Source: Planctomycetaceae bacterium
GTDB lineage: Bacteria > Planctomycetota > Planctomycetia > Planctomycetales > Planctomycetaceae
Direction of reading: 5' to 3'
Assembly (NCBI GenBank): GCA_020638955.1
Contig: JACKHO010000006.1
Span: forward strand, 248,001 to 312,000
Length of the DNA: 64,000 nucleotides
Below, in pieces: positions 34,996-45,000 of this stretch (within the stretch, counting starts at the first letter, position 1; every line of letters starts with the position of its first letter). The notes under the pieces were generated by a model. The model searched no databases and had not been told where the DNA came from. It saw only the letters and a list, made by a program, of their open reading frames with translations. Position numbers and translations under genes: made by a program.

Positions 34996-37341
34996 ATGTG
35001 GTTTGAACGGTGGCTCCTCTGGTACCTCGGCGGCGAAGTTCCACAGGGGGACAATACGCAGTTGACGTGGGAGCTTAGTTCCCGCAATCCTTTTGCTCCC
35101 TGCCCGGGATGGGTCGTGGTGGCGGGAATTTTTATCGCCTGGGCGATTCTCTTCTGGTACGTACGGCGGCGGCCGCGATCCGACAGTCGCGTGACGACAC
35201 TCCTCTGCGGTGGAGTGGCTGCGGCATTATTCCTGCTCATGCTGTTCCAGGTCACACTCGATGTTGGAGTCGCCGGTCGACCGCCACTGGCAATTCTGCT
35301 CGACGTCTCGGAAAGCATGCAATTTGAAGATCAGCTGGATGCAACATCCCGACAGGCTGTTCAGGACTTGGTTGAACATGCGCGGGCCTCTTCCAATTCA
35401 CCAGAGGCATCCATCAGTCGCCTGACAACGGCTAAGGCGGTCCTGTCCCAGCAAAATGGTGAGTTGCTGGATGAGCTTCTCGACCGCTATCAGGTCACCC
35501 TGTTTCCATTCGCTGATGGAATTGTGGAATCGCACGATGCTGCCACCGCCGCGCCGCTCAATGCTGAATGGAATGAAACACTCGAGCAAGTTGCACCGGT
35601 GGCGGGTACGACCAATCCACGGTTGGCTGTCCAGAATGTTTCCGACGCGTTTCGCGGACGGACACCTGCCGCGTTTGTCATCCTGACTGACGGCATTCCT
35701 ACCAGCAGCGATCAGGGAAAACTTTCGCTCGCTGCAGCGGACATTGCGCGCCGTGGTGTGCCTCTCTTTCCGGTCGTCCTGGGCTCGACCGAGGGAGTAC
35801 GCGATTTGCGAATCGAAAAAGTCATTGCCGACCGCACTGCCTTCGCGGGTGATCCCTTTCAAATTGAAGTGCGACTTGCTGGTGATGGAGTTCAGGGCGA
35901 GTCCGTCGAGGTTCAACTTCTCGACCGGGCGACTGGGGAGCGACTCGGTGAACAGAGTGTGGCACTCCGTTCCGGCGAGGGGAACCACGTCGACCAGACG
36001 GTCTATCTCGAAGTCACGCCAGATACAGCAGGGCCACTCGACTTGGAAATCCGCTGTCAGCGACTTTCTGGTGAACTTTCAGAATACAACAACCTTGCGC
36101 AAGCTCGCGTGTGGGTTCGGCCTGGAGAATTGCGAGTATTACTCGTCGAACGGACGCCGCGATGGGAGTTTCGGCATCTAAAAGGCACGCTGGAACGCGA
36201 CACGGCCATTCGCTTGTCCACCTGGCTCCAAGAGAGTGATCCCGAAACCATCCGGGAAGATCGGACCGCGCTGCAGAGACTTCCGGAAACAGCCGAGGAG
36301 TGGGCTGAGTACGACGTCGTGCTCTGGGGTGATGTCGTTCCGGCCCGTGCTCAGGTCGAAACAGAGCTGCTCAAAGAAGTCGTCGTCAACCAGGGAGCAG
36401 GCCTGCTAGTTCTACCAGGCCGCCAACTGCGCCAGTCATTTCCAAGTTCGTTACAGGAGCTTTCTCCAGCCGTTCCTCAGTTGGGACAATGGGAGGGAAC
36501 GGCCGCCAGTGGCTGGAAGGTGACCCGCACACTCGATGGCCGCGCTGTGAGGTTCCTCAAGTTTGACGATAGCGAGCAAAATCAAACGCTCCCACTTGCT
36601 CGGTCTCCGCAGCCCGTGACAACGCGTGCAGGAGCGGTCGTGCTGTTACAGGCTGGCGACCCTAGTTCCGAACAGCCAATACCGGTTCTCGTCGAGCAGC
36701 ACTTCGGTGCAGGGCGCGTGTTGTATCAGAACATCGATGAGACATGGCGGTGGCGCCCCATCAATGAAGCCAGCCTTTACAGACAGTACTGGTCGCAACT
36801 CGTTCGGCACTTGGGAAAGACGAAGCTCGATCACACGCAACCAGTTTACGACTTGCAGGTGGACCGACCGCAGTATGCACCGCAATCACCCATCACACTC
36901 ACGCTGTTTGCCAACGCTGAAGTGACTGATCCCAAAGTCGAACTGCGACGAGACGACGCTTTTGTCACTCAGGTCTCACTCTCCAATCGAATTCAGGACG
37001 GAGAATTTCAGGCGACACTGCGCGACTTGCCACCCGGTCGCTATACAGCCACGCTTCCCGAGGCTGTTTCACTGGAGCGAAGAACCGCCTCCTGGGAGGT
37101 TGCTGATGTCAACATCGAACGCAAGTACGAACCGGCCAATGTTGACGACCTTGAGCAGGCGGCGAAGATTTCAGGCGGACGCTGCTATCGCCCCTGGGAG
37201 ACAGACCGGTTGTCAAACGACCTGCCACGCGGTGAAGCATTGCCACTGCAGCGACAGCTTCGAATCGCCATTTGGACCCGTTGGGAATTACTGCTGCTGC
37301 TCGTGCTGACCCTCTCGCTGGAGTGGTACATCAGGCAGTAA
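34996..37341 (+). CDS. Membrane-bound VWA-domain protein
   Basis: Starting at the ATG at 34996 gives 781 residues. Two hydrophobic segments (about 36-56 and 70-90) precede a von Willebrand factor A domain with the metal-site motif DVSES at 103-107 and a later LTDG motif near 232. A beta-rich region follows, then a class I glutamine-amidotransferase-like stretch around 430-590 (VLLVERTPRWEFRHLK, LLVLPG), and a final membrane helix (WELLLLLVLTLSLEWYI). This layout is the planctomycete counterpart of BatA-type envelope proteins. It converges on the DUF58 gene with 28 nt between the stops. DUF58, VWA and MoxR ATPases usually work together; no MoxR gene is in this window. Confidence 0.85.
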   Translation: MWFERWLLWYLGGEVPQGDNTQLTWELSSRNPFAPCPGWVVVAGIFIAWAILFWYVRRRPRSDSRVTTLLCGGVAAALFLLMLFQVTLDVGVAGRPPLAILLDVSESMQFEDQLDATSRQAVQDLVEHARASSNSPEASISRLTTAKAVLSQQNGELLDELLDRYQVTLFPFADGIVESHDAATAAPLNAEWNETLEQVAPVAGTTNPRLAVQNVSDAFRGRTPAAFVILTDGIPTSSDQGKLSLAAADIARRGVPLFPVVLGSTEGVRDLRIEKVIADRTAFAGDPFQIEVRLAGDGVQGESVEVQLLDRATGERLGEQSVALRSGEGNHVDQTVYLEVTPDTAGPLDLEIRCQRLSGELSEYNNLAQARVWVRPGELRVLLVERTPRWEFRHLKGTLERDTAIRLSTWLQESDPETIREDRTALQRLPETAEEWAEYDVVLWGDVVPARAQVETELLKEVVVNQGAGLLVLPGRQLRQSFPSSLQELSPAVPQLGQWEGTAASGWKVTRTLDGRAVRFLKFDDSEQNQTLPLARSPQPVTTRAGAVVLLQAGDPSSEQPIPVLVEQHFGAGRVLYQNIDETWRWRPINEASLYRQYWSQLVRHLGKTKLDHTQPVYDLQVDRPQYAPQSPITLTLFANAEVTDPKVELRRDDAFVTQVSLSNRIQDGEFQATLRDLPPGRYTATLPEAVSLERRTASWEVADVNIERKYEPANVDDLEQAAKISGGRCYRPWETDRLSNDLPRGEALPLQRQLRIAIWTRWELLLLLVLTLSLEWYIRQ

Positions 37342-37369
37342 ATTGAGGGGATGTTCCCGACGCACCACA

Positions 37370-38314
37370 TTATCCAGCCGCTACTCCCTCTTTCGGCTGC
37401 AATATCAGTCGCATGGCCGAATCGAGGGGCATGTCCGTACTGAGTTGTCGCATGCCAAATCCCGCACCACGACAGGTTGTTTCGAGTTCGCGCTGCAAGT
37501 CGGCAAACTCGCGGAGATAACTCTCCTTAATCGAATCTGCGGGTACGGAAAGCGTGTCGCCGGATTCCAGACCGACGAACTCTGTTAATCCGCCGAACGG
37601 GAACGAAATTTCGGCGGGGTCGAGCACCCGAATCAAACGGAGTTCCTGTCGACGATAGCGGAAATGCTGAACCACGCGGCGGAATTCTTCGACGTCGACA
37701 AAACCGTCACTGAACAACATCACCAGCGTTCGTGGCGGGAGTCGATCGGCCACGTCGTGGAGCGTTTGCCAGACGGTGTCCTCGCCACTTTCGGTTGGAT
37801 CATGTTCGCCTTGCTGACTGGTGACCTTATCCAGATGCTCGTGCAACGAGGTCAGCATGTGCCGCATCCAGCCGGACTGACTTCCCGGCGGCAGCCAAAC
37901 GTCGGCCCGTGCATCAAAACAACAAAGCCCGGCCTCATCTTGTTGATGCTGGACAATCCACAACGTCGCCGCCGCTAAAATCGCCGCGTATTCGAGCTTC
38001 GAAAGCGGTGAATTGGCCGACCGGTACGTCATGCTGCCAGAGCAGTCGAGCAGTGCACTCAAGCGAAACCGGGTTTCATCTTCGTATTGCCGGACATAGT
38101 GTCGGTCGCGGCGGGCGAACAGCTTCCAGTCAACATGACGAACATCATCACCGGGGACATAATCGCGGTGCTGTGCGAACTCGACGGAAAACCCGTGCCG
38201 CGTGCTGCGGTGTCGCCCCGCCAACACGCCTTCTACAACGGCCTCGGCGCGGAGCTGTAATCCCTGCAAACTCGCAATGAACGTGGGTGTCAGAAGATTT
38301 TGGGAAGTTTCCAT
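37370..38314 (-). CDS. DUF58 domain protein (VWA-like)
   Basis: The chosen ATG at 38314 yields 314 residues, beginning METSQNLLTP as expected for the family; the frame is open to 38467 but the extra 51 residues have no family support. The DUF58 signature FSVEFAQHRDYVPGDDVRHVDW is at about 42-63 (given here by position, key residues Asp57, Asp62, Trp63). It is followed by a VWA-type metal site DCSGS at 90-94 and VMLFSDGF near 195. DUF58 proteins are cytoplasmic or membrane-proximal partners of MoxR AAA ATPases. It is convergent with the VWA membrane protein. Confidence 0.9.
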   Translation of the reverse strand: METSQNLLTPTFIASLQGLQLRAEAVVEGVLAGRHRSTRHGFSVEFAQHRDYVPGDDVRHVDWKLFARRDRHYVRQYEDETRFRLSALLDCSGSMTYRSANSPLSKLEYAAILAAATLWIVQHQQDEAGLCCFDARADVWLPPGSQSGWMRHMLTSLHEHLDKVTSQQGEHDPTESGEDTVWQTLHDVADRLPPRTLVMLFSDGFVDVEEFRRVVQHFRYRRQELRLIRVLDPAEISFPFGGLTEFVGLESGDTLSVPADSIKESYLREFADLQRELETTCRGAGFGMRQLSTDMPLDSAMRLILQPKEGVAAG

Positions 38315-38548
38315 CAACTTCGTCCGAACCTGCTCCGCCAATTTGTTGTCAATGGGATGGTTACTGCCGGGAGATGGATCGAGGACCAGTTTTTCAAAAA
38401 CTGATCTTGCCAACTCTTCCGAGATAGTAACAATAACGGCACTGAGGTTGTGCCGCACGCAGCACAACGGACAATTAGCCCATGAAGGAACCGGATCTTG
38501 GCGAGCTGGTTGAAGTGGGGTGGTTTAATTCAGAAAGGAGGTGGTCCT

Positions 38549-38593
38549 GTGGAATACGATTGTAGTAGCCAAAAACGAGGTGGTGCTGTTTAG
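38549..38593 (+). CDS. Possible 14-residue leader peptide
   Basis: A GTG codon lies 7 nt after the GGAGG of an exceptionally complete Shine-Dalgarno sequence (38532-38547). It opens a 14-codon ORF reading MEYDCSSQKRGGAV. The stop TAG is in the loop of the first hairpin (38585-38600), where a terminating ribosome would affect folding. The ribosome binding site is the main evidence. The peptide is not recognised. Confidence 0.35.
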   Translation: MEYDCSSQKRGGAV

Positions 38594-38714
38594 CAACAGC
38601 CGGCGGGCTGTCGCCGACAGTCACCGAAGTCTGGTCGTCTGCTTGATCGACCAGCCTAAGTCTTCTTCTCTCTAGAAGTGGACTCCTCGGGATCACAGAT
38701 CCTCGAGCAATAGT

Positions 38715-38753
38715 GGCCCGGTTGGCTCGCAAGAGTCAACCGGGCCTTTTTTT
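38715..38753 (+). terminator. Intrinsic terminator
   Basis: The arms GGCCCGGTTGGCTC (38715-38728) and GAGTCAACCGGGCC (38733-38746) form a 14-bp stem with one G-U pair and a GCAA tetraloop, followed by seven T residues. It lies upstream of the sulfotransferase, so it must end a separate short plus-strand transcript or act conditionally. Confidence 0.88.
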
Positions 38754-38828
38754 CGTTCGGTATTGCCTGCTTTCGGCCAAAAGCGATAACGTCCCACTTT
38801 GGTAACTGGCTGTCCTGGAACGGATTCC

Positions 38829-39839
38829 ATGAACATCCTTAAACGCGCACTCTCCTCTGCCCGCATTCGCTTTCGCCGTCTCGTGAACCCGGTTCTTCTC
38901 CGGAACACCGCGAGGCAGTTGCGATTGGAAGACACGTTCATCATTGCCGGATCGAATCGCAGTGGCACGACCTGGCTGCAGGAAGTGGTTGCGACCTTGC
39001 CGGGTGCAGTTACAAACTTTGAACCACTGCACGTCGATGTCGTTGGACCTGCCCGTGAGGCCGGGTTTCACAAACTGAGTTATCGGGGACCGACAGCGAC
39101 TGACGAACAAGGGCTACGTTACCTCGAAGGCGTTCTCAGCGGTCGCGAATGGCACGGATATACAGCTCAGTTCAATACGATTGCCGGTTGCCTTGCGCCG
39201 AAGAATCTCGTCGTCAAATTCATCCACGCCAACGGTTTGATCGACTGGATGTCACGTCAATTGCCCATTCGGCGCCCCTTGGTGGTGGTACGACATCCCG
39301 CGGCGGTCAATGCATCCGTCCTCACAAAACGGTGGGATCTCAGCGATTTGAAATCCACTCTGCTGCAGTCGGAACTCGTGGCGGCCTCGCCTGATCTTCA
39401 GCTGTACATCAACAATCTCAATACGCCGCTGGAACAGTTGACCGCCCGCTGGTGCCTGGAGAATGCGATCCTCTTCAAAGCGGGCAGTGGTCGACGCTTT
39501 GATTTGGTCACTTACGAATCCCTCGTGCTCGGCGGCCCGGCTGCACTCGTTGAAATGTTCGAGAACTGGAACGCCGATCCGCCTCCCGGAATTGCCAAAG
39601 CGCACAGCCGCGACAGCTGGATGACCGCTGAAAACGCCTCGTACAACTCGGCTCAGCAGCGTCTGGCCAAGTGGAAATCTCAAATCACGCCGCAGCAGAC
39701 GACTGACATTGTGCGGGTCATTCGCGACTTTGGGATTGATTTCTACAGCGAATCAACCGTTCCCAACGAGGACCGGTTTGCTCATTGCCGGGCTGATGGA
39801 CTGCTGAACGCCGCACTCCCAGCAAGTCGCGCCGCTTGA
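38829..39839 (+). CDS. Sulfotransferase family protein
   Basis: Starting at the ATG at 38829 gives 336 residues. The PAPS-binding 5'-phosphosulfate loop is present (AGSNRSGTTWL, about 40-50), and RPLVVVRHPAAVNAS near 155-170 matches the 3'-phosphate-binding segment with its Arg and Ser. A WCLENAILFKA-like region lies near 205. The enzyme would transfer sulfate from PAPS to a carbohydrate or other acceptor; the acceptor is unknown. It follows a strong terminator by 75 nt, so it either has its own promoter there or is controlled by read-through. There is no hydrophobic leader, suggesting a cytoplasmic enzyme. Confidence 0.88.
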   Translation: MNILKRALSSARIRFRRLVNPVLLRNTARQLRLEDTFIIAGSNRSGTTWLQEVVATLPGAVTNFEPLHVDVVGPAREAGFHKLSYRGPTATDEQGLRYLEGVLSGREWHGYTAQFNTIAGCLAPKNLVVKFIHANGLIDWMSRQLPIRRPLVVVRHPAAVNASVLTKRWDLSDLKSTLLQSELVAASPDLQLYINNLNTPLEQLTARWCLENAILFKAGSGRRFDLVTYESLVLGGPAALVEMFENWNADPPPGIAKAHSRDSWMTAENASYNSAQQRLAKWKSQITPQQTTDIVRVIRDFGIDFYSESTVPNEDRFAHCRADGLLNAALPASRAA

Positions 39840-39956
39840 AATCCGCGTCGCATCGAAACTTGCTTGTGTAAGGCCTGAGAGTGGAGCGGGCGGGCCGTCT
39901 GGACTATCATCCGCGATTGGTCGGAAAGCTTTTAACCCCAATCACGGAAACGACAA

Positions 39957-40997
<1,041 letters not shown>

Positions 40998-41025
40998 TCC
41001 GAAGTTGTCGCTGAGTAAGTAACTC

Positions 41026-41060
41026 ATGACCGTCCGAGCCAATTCGGACGGTCATTTTTT
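41026..41060 (+). terminator. Intrinsic terminator of fba
   Basis: ATGACCGTCCGA (41026-41037) and TCGGACGGTCAT (41044-41055) form a perfect 12-bp stem with a 6-nt loop, followed by a run of T to 41060. Confidence 0.95.
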
Positions 41061-41187
41061 ATGGGCGTTTCAGAATCAATTGATGCAGAAATCGGCGTCG
41101 CAGGTTATGTTAGTGCATGGCACGAACAACTTGCAGTGCGTCATCAACACGTGTTCTCTTCACCAATTCAATTGGATAGACCAAATC

Positions 41188-41430
41188 ATGCCATTCTGCG
41201 CGGGATGTGGCCGACACGTCGAAATTGATGATCCCAACAGCATAGATACGACTGTGACTTTGTCGGACCTTGCTGGGGGCGTTGAATTCCATCAACAGGC
41301 TGAAGTCAGCTTCTGTAAAAGCTGCGCGAAGAGTCGCGCGTCAACCTACCGATGGTACTTCATCGCTGCTGCAGTCTTCGTGCTTTCGTTAGTTGCCATC
41401 GGAGTAATACGATCATTCGCCAAGTGGTGA
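41188..41430 (+). CDS. Small zinc-ribbon membrane protein, 80 aa
   Basis: With the ATG at 41188, the protein begins with CAGC (residues 4-7). It has a matching CKSC near 49-52, together a zinc-ribbon-like four-cysteine set, then a single hydrophobic segment (about 60-77) near the C-terminus. It is probably a tail-anchored protein with a cytoplasmic metal-binding head. The frame is open to 41026, but that extension runs through the fba terminator and is not protein. No family is recognised. Confidence 0.6.
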   Translation: MPFCAGCGRHVEIDDPNSIDTTVTLSDLAGGVEFHQQAEVSFCKSCAKSRASTYRWYFIAAAVFVLSLVAIGVIRSFAKW

Positions 41431-42065
41431 TTTGTCGTTGGGTGGCAGGGACGCACAGCGAACACGTTGTGTGAGTTCAGGGAGCGAAGTTCCGCGGTCG
41501 TTGTTGAGTGTCAAGCTGGCAAACACCCGAATTTCCACCTGAATACTCCTGGAGCTTCCGCTATCGCGGGCCACCCCCACCATCCTGTCGGCTCAAGTTA
41601 ACGCAGCAGTTTCACGTCGCCTTACCTTTGAGCCCTCGCCGAATTGTCCGGCGTGGACGGGATGAATCGGTAAAGATCCTCGGATTTCAAGGGCGTGTTT
41701 ATCGCAAACTGGACCATTCTCCCTCCAGAACAGCCCGCATCGTCAAAATCTACATCGGCGAGGCGTTCTTACATTGCTTAAAAGTGTTTGTTTGACGCGA
41801 TTGTGAGTGCTTGCCTGCTCCTGTGGCAAGCAAAGCGTTTCAGAATGGGACAATCCTGTTGACTTTTTCCCACATGTGTAGGAGAGTAACGGGAGCGAAT
41901 AGAACAGTTAGGCAGATTAGACCCAAGGGGAACCTGCATGCTCACGCGTGTTTTCTCTCGGGTCTTCTTTTTTGCCCAGCCTCACGTTTGTTTCCCTCCC
42001 CCGTTTGATTTCGGTGTTTCCAAGCACCGAATCACCCCACGACATTTGCCGCTTAGGTCCCCCCC
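41431..42065. other. 635-nt intergenic region upstream of the giant extracellular gene
   Basis: I see no supported gene here. Open frames present have compositions typical of non-coding DNA. The last 150 nt before the ATG at 42066 are pyrimidine-rich on the plus strand (for example around 41950-42000 and CCCCCCC before the start) and include a short hairpin CGGTG/CACCG near 42014. No Shine-Dalgarno sequence precedes the ATG. This probably holds the promoter of the large gene. Confidence 0.5.
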
Positions 42066-45000
42066 ATGCTGATTTCCAACTGGTTGAATTCTCTGCGCGC
42101 CCGTTTCGTCTCTTTGCAGTACCGCCTGGGAATGCGGCGGCGTTCCCAGCGAAAATTGAACGCACAATCTGCCACACTTCGTCTGAATCGACCTGTGGTT
42201 GTACCGACGGAGACGTTGGAGGACCGAACGCTCCTTGCAGGGGCTACGCTGAGTACAGGCGACGTTGCCATCCTGGGATTGCAGGGTGATGGCACAAGCG
42301 AATTCTCCTGGGTGCCGTTGGTCGATTTGCCCGCAGGAACTCAACTCTATTTCACGGATACTGGCTATCGTGCTTCCCTGAGCCGCTTCAACGACAATGG
42401 GGCGACGGAAGAGTGGCTGATGAGATACACCGCCCCGGCAGGTGGGGTAGCCGCAGGCGCTGTCCAAACGGTGATTGCAGGTTCGGAAGGTGTCAATTAC
42501 ACGTATTTCACGGGTACTCATCTCGGTGAAGGAACAACGCTGAATCTCAGCGTTTTCGGCGATCAAATCCACGTATTCCAGTCAACGGATGATCCGACCG
42601 CGGGAACTTCATTTACGGCAACAAACTTCACTCCGCTGTTCGCAGCAAGCAGTGCGACGACAAATTGGGCAGCAAGCACGGACACAGTCTCGGTTAATGA
42701 ATCAAATCTTGCTGCGGGTCTGACAGACACCGCCAATGCTGTGGCCGCTGGATCGGGTTCCGGCGCGGCTCAGGAATACGACAACATCAGATACACGGGG
42801 CCAACGACCGGGACGCGTGCATCCCTGTTGGCTTCCATCGCCACCGCTGCCAACTGGGCGGGCTCGAACTCTCCGCAAGCAGGTGGAACGAACAATAGCG
42901 TGACCGCGTTTACAGTCGTGCCCGATCCGCAAACGTCGGTTACTATTTCCGCTGGCGTGTTGACTGTCACGGACATTCTGGGCGGTACCAGCAACGACCA
43001 GTTACAGATCAGTTACTCAGGCGGAACGTACACCATTACGGATGCGGGTGGTTTAATACTCGACGCTTCGTCCATTCCGGGGTCGACCGGCAGTGGCACT
43101 GCAACAGTCACCGTTCCTGACACAGGAGTCACGGGAATATTGATTGACGTTTTGGGCGGCGACGACGCCGTCACGATCAGCAGTTTGTCGACCGGCCTCA
43201 CCAGCGGTGTGACAATCAGCGGCGGAGCTGGCTCGGATACCGCGACGTGGAATACGACCACGACGATCGGTTCACTGGACATCACTGCCGAGACGATCGT
43301 GCTCGACAGCGGTACGGTCAACACGGGGGCAGGCAACCAGACATACAACGGGGCGGTAATCCTGGGTACCGATACAACGCTAACGGCAGCAGATGTTACA
43401 TTCAATGGCCCAGTCAATTCGGGCGGCGGCTTCACCGGACTGCAAGGCGTTTACCAGAACGTGGCAGCGGCATCGGACTACCAGTTGGTCTATGATCTGC
43501 CCATCGGTGTCAGCGACAACCTTCACACCAACGTTCCCTACACTGTGGACAATAGCGCATCCATTGCCAATGGCTCATTTAATCGCATTGCCTATTACTT
43601 GGAATTGGACACAGGTTCCGGTCTCCAGTGGGTCTTCGTTTCGGCTGACGCGTTTACGACCATAACCAGTGAAATCGGTGTTCCCAGCATTGCAGGCAGC
43701 AACAAAGTTTTCCAAGAGATCCTCAGCAACATGGATGTGATCTCGAATGTGCCCGGTGTAGTCACGGGCACCGGTCTTTCGACGGGCAACATCGAATTCT
43801 GGCCCTTCGACTACGGTGGCAACAATGTGACCGGCATTCCCAACGCCACAAGTACATACGATTTCGGCGATCAGAACGCCTTTGCTGGCCAATTTGGATC
43901 GATGCAAATCCACAATCACGACTTGGATGGCGCAGGTCCCGGGAACTCCGGACAAACGATTTTCGCCCTGAACCGCTTCAACGCGAATGGAACGGCCCAC
44001 GACATCGGCATTGGAACCAACCCGGGATTATTTCCAGATTGGACGGCTCAATCCAATGCGGGCATATACACGGTCAAGAATCTCCAAATTCTCGTGAGTG
44101 CCGGTCCCGCCCAATCTGACCTCACCATCAATAGTAGCGGTAACGTGGACTTCAACGACGTCGTTGGGGGAACCGCGGAACTGGGCGACGTGAAGATCAC
44201 CTCGTCGGGTTCGAGCGTCACGATTAATGCGGCGCTCAATGCGTCAAGCCTCAACATCGATCCGCCGGACACAATCACCATCAGCGGTCCGATTACAACC
44301 AGCGGCGGCCCCGTCAACCTGGAAGCCAACAACGGCGTTACACTCAGTGGAGCCAACGCCGACATCACCACGGGCGGCGGTGCCCTCACAATTGACGCCG
44401 ACGCCGACATTGACGGGACTGGTGCGTTCACGCAAGACAACGCTGGAAGTGCAATCGCCACTGGAGCGGGTCATGTCACTGTCACAGCCGCTTCGGCCTT
44501 CCTGACGGGGTCAACGACAACGACAGGCTCAGGTACGGTCAGCATCACGACATCCGAGACCATCACTCTGAACAGTGGATCGAGCCTCTCGACAGTCGAC
44601 GGAAGCATTGACCTGACGGCCAATTCTGGTGGAACGGCCAGTCTGTTAAATGCTGTAGTCATCGACGGCGCTACCGTTCAGGCAACTGGTACAGGTGCAG
44701 TCACAATTGTAGGTACCGGTGGCACAACCTCTGGAATCGGTGTGCTTGTCCGCGCGTCCAGCAGCGTGTCGACTCAGGGTGGGCTCCTGACCTTAGACGG
44801 CACGGCCATCGCAGGTGGCCTGGGGGTCTTCATCGACAGATCAACTGTCACGTCGACGACCGGAACTATCGATATTGACGGAACCGTGGGTGGAACAGGG
44901 ACCCGATATGGAATACTTGTTGCGGGTACGACATCAGTGACGTCCACGTCCGGCGACATCGATATCAATGGAACAGTGAACGCCACAGGTTCACTGGGAG

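Larger units (their letters stand above)
38532..38753 (+). ncRNA. Candidate structured leader RNA with extended Shine-Dalgarno and terminator
   Basis: In the 514-nt gap between DUF58 and the sulfotransferase the plus strand carries, in order, five elements. (1) A 16-nt segment at 38532-38547 pairs along its whole length, with one G-U, to the usual 16S rRNA 3' tail. (2) A 14-codon ORF follows. (3) Short segments GCTGTT (38585), AACAGCC (38595), GGCTGT (38606) and ACAGTC (38617) can pair 1-2, 2-3 or 3-4. (4) Hairpins lie at 38631-38654 (7-bp stem), 38662-38678 and 38686-38707. (5) A strong intrinsic terminator ends the segment. This resembles an attenuation leader for the sulfotransferase or a small structured RNA. 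A weak TTGTGC-N16-GACAAT promoter match is at 38448-38475. Confidence 0.4.

Noticed and set aside
38532..38547. Fragment of an rRNA gene
   Set aside because: The match is to the complement of the 16S tail, is only 16 nt long, and sits 7 nt before a GTG codon, so an extended Shine-Dalgarno sequence explains it better.
38475..38732. 85-codon minus-strand open frame in the leader-like region
   Set aside because: It overlaps the terminator and hairpins, lacks a ribosome binding site and has repeat-like composition; the signals all point to the plus strand.
41508..41795. 95-codon plus-strand open frame
   Set aside because: Composition is unlike a protein, no ribosome binding site, and no domain; treated as intergenic.
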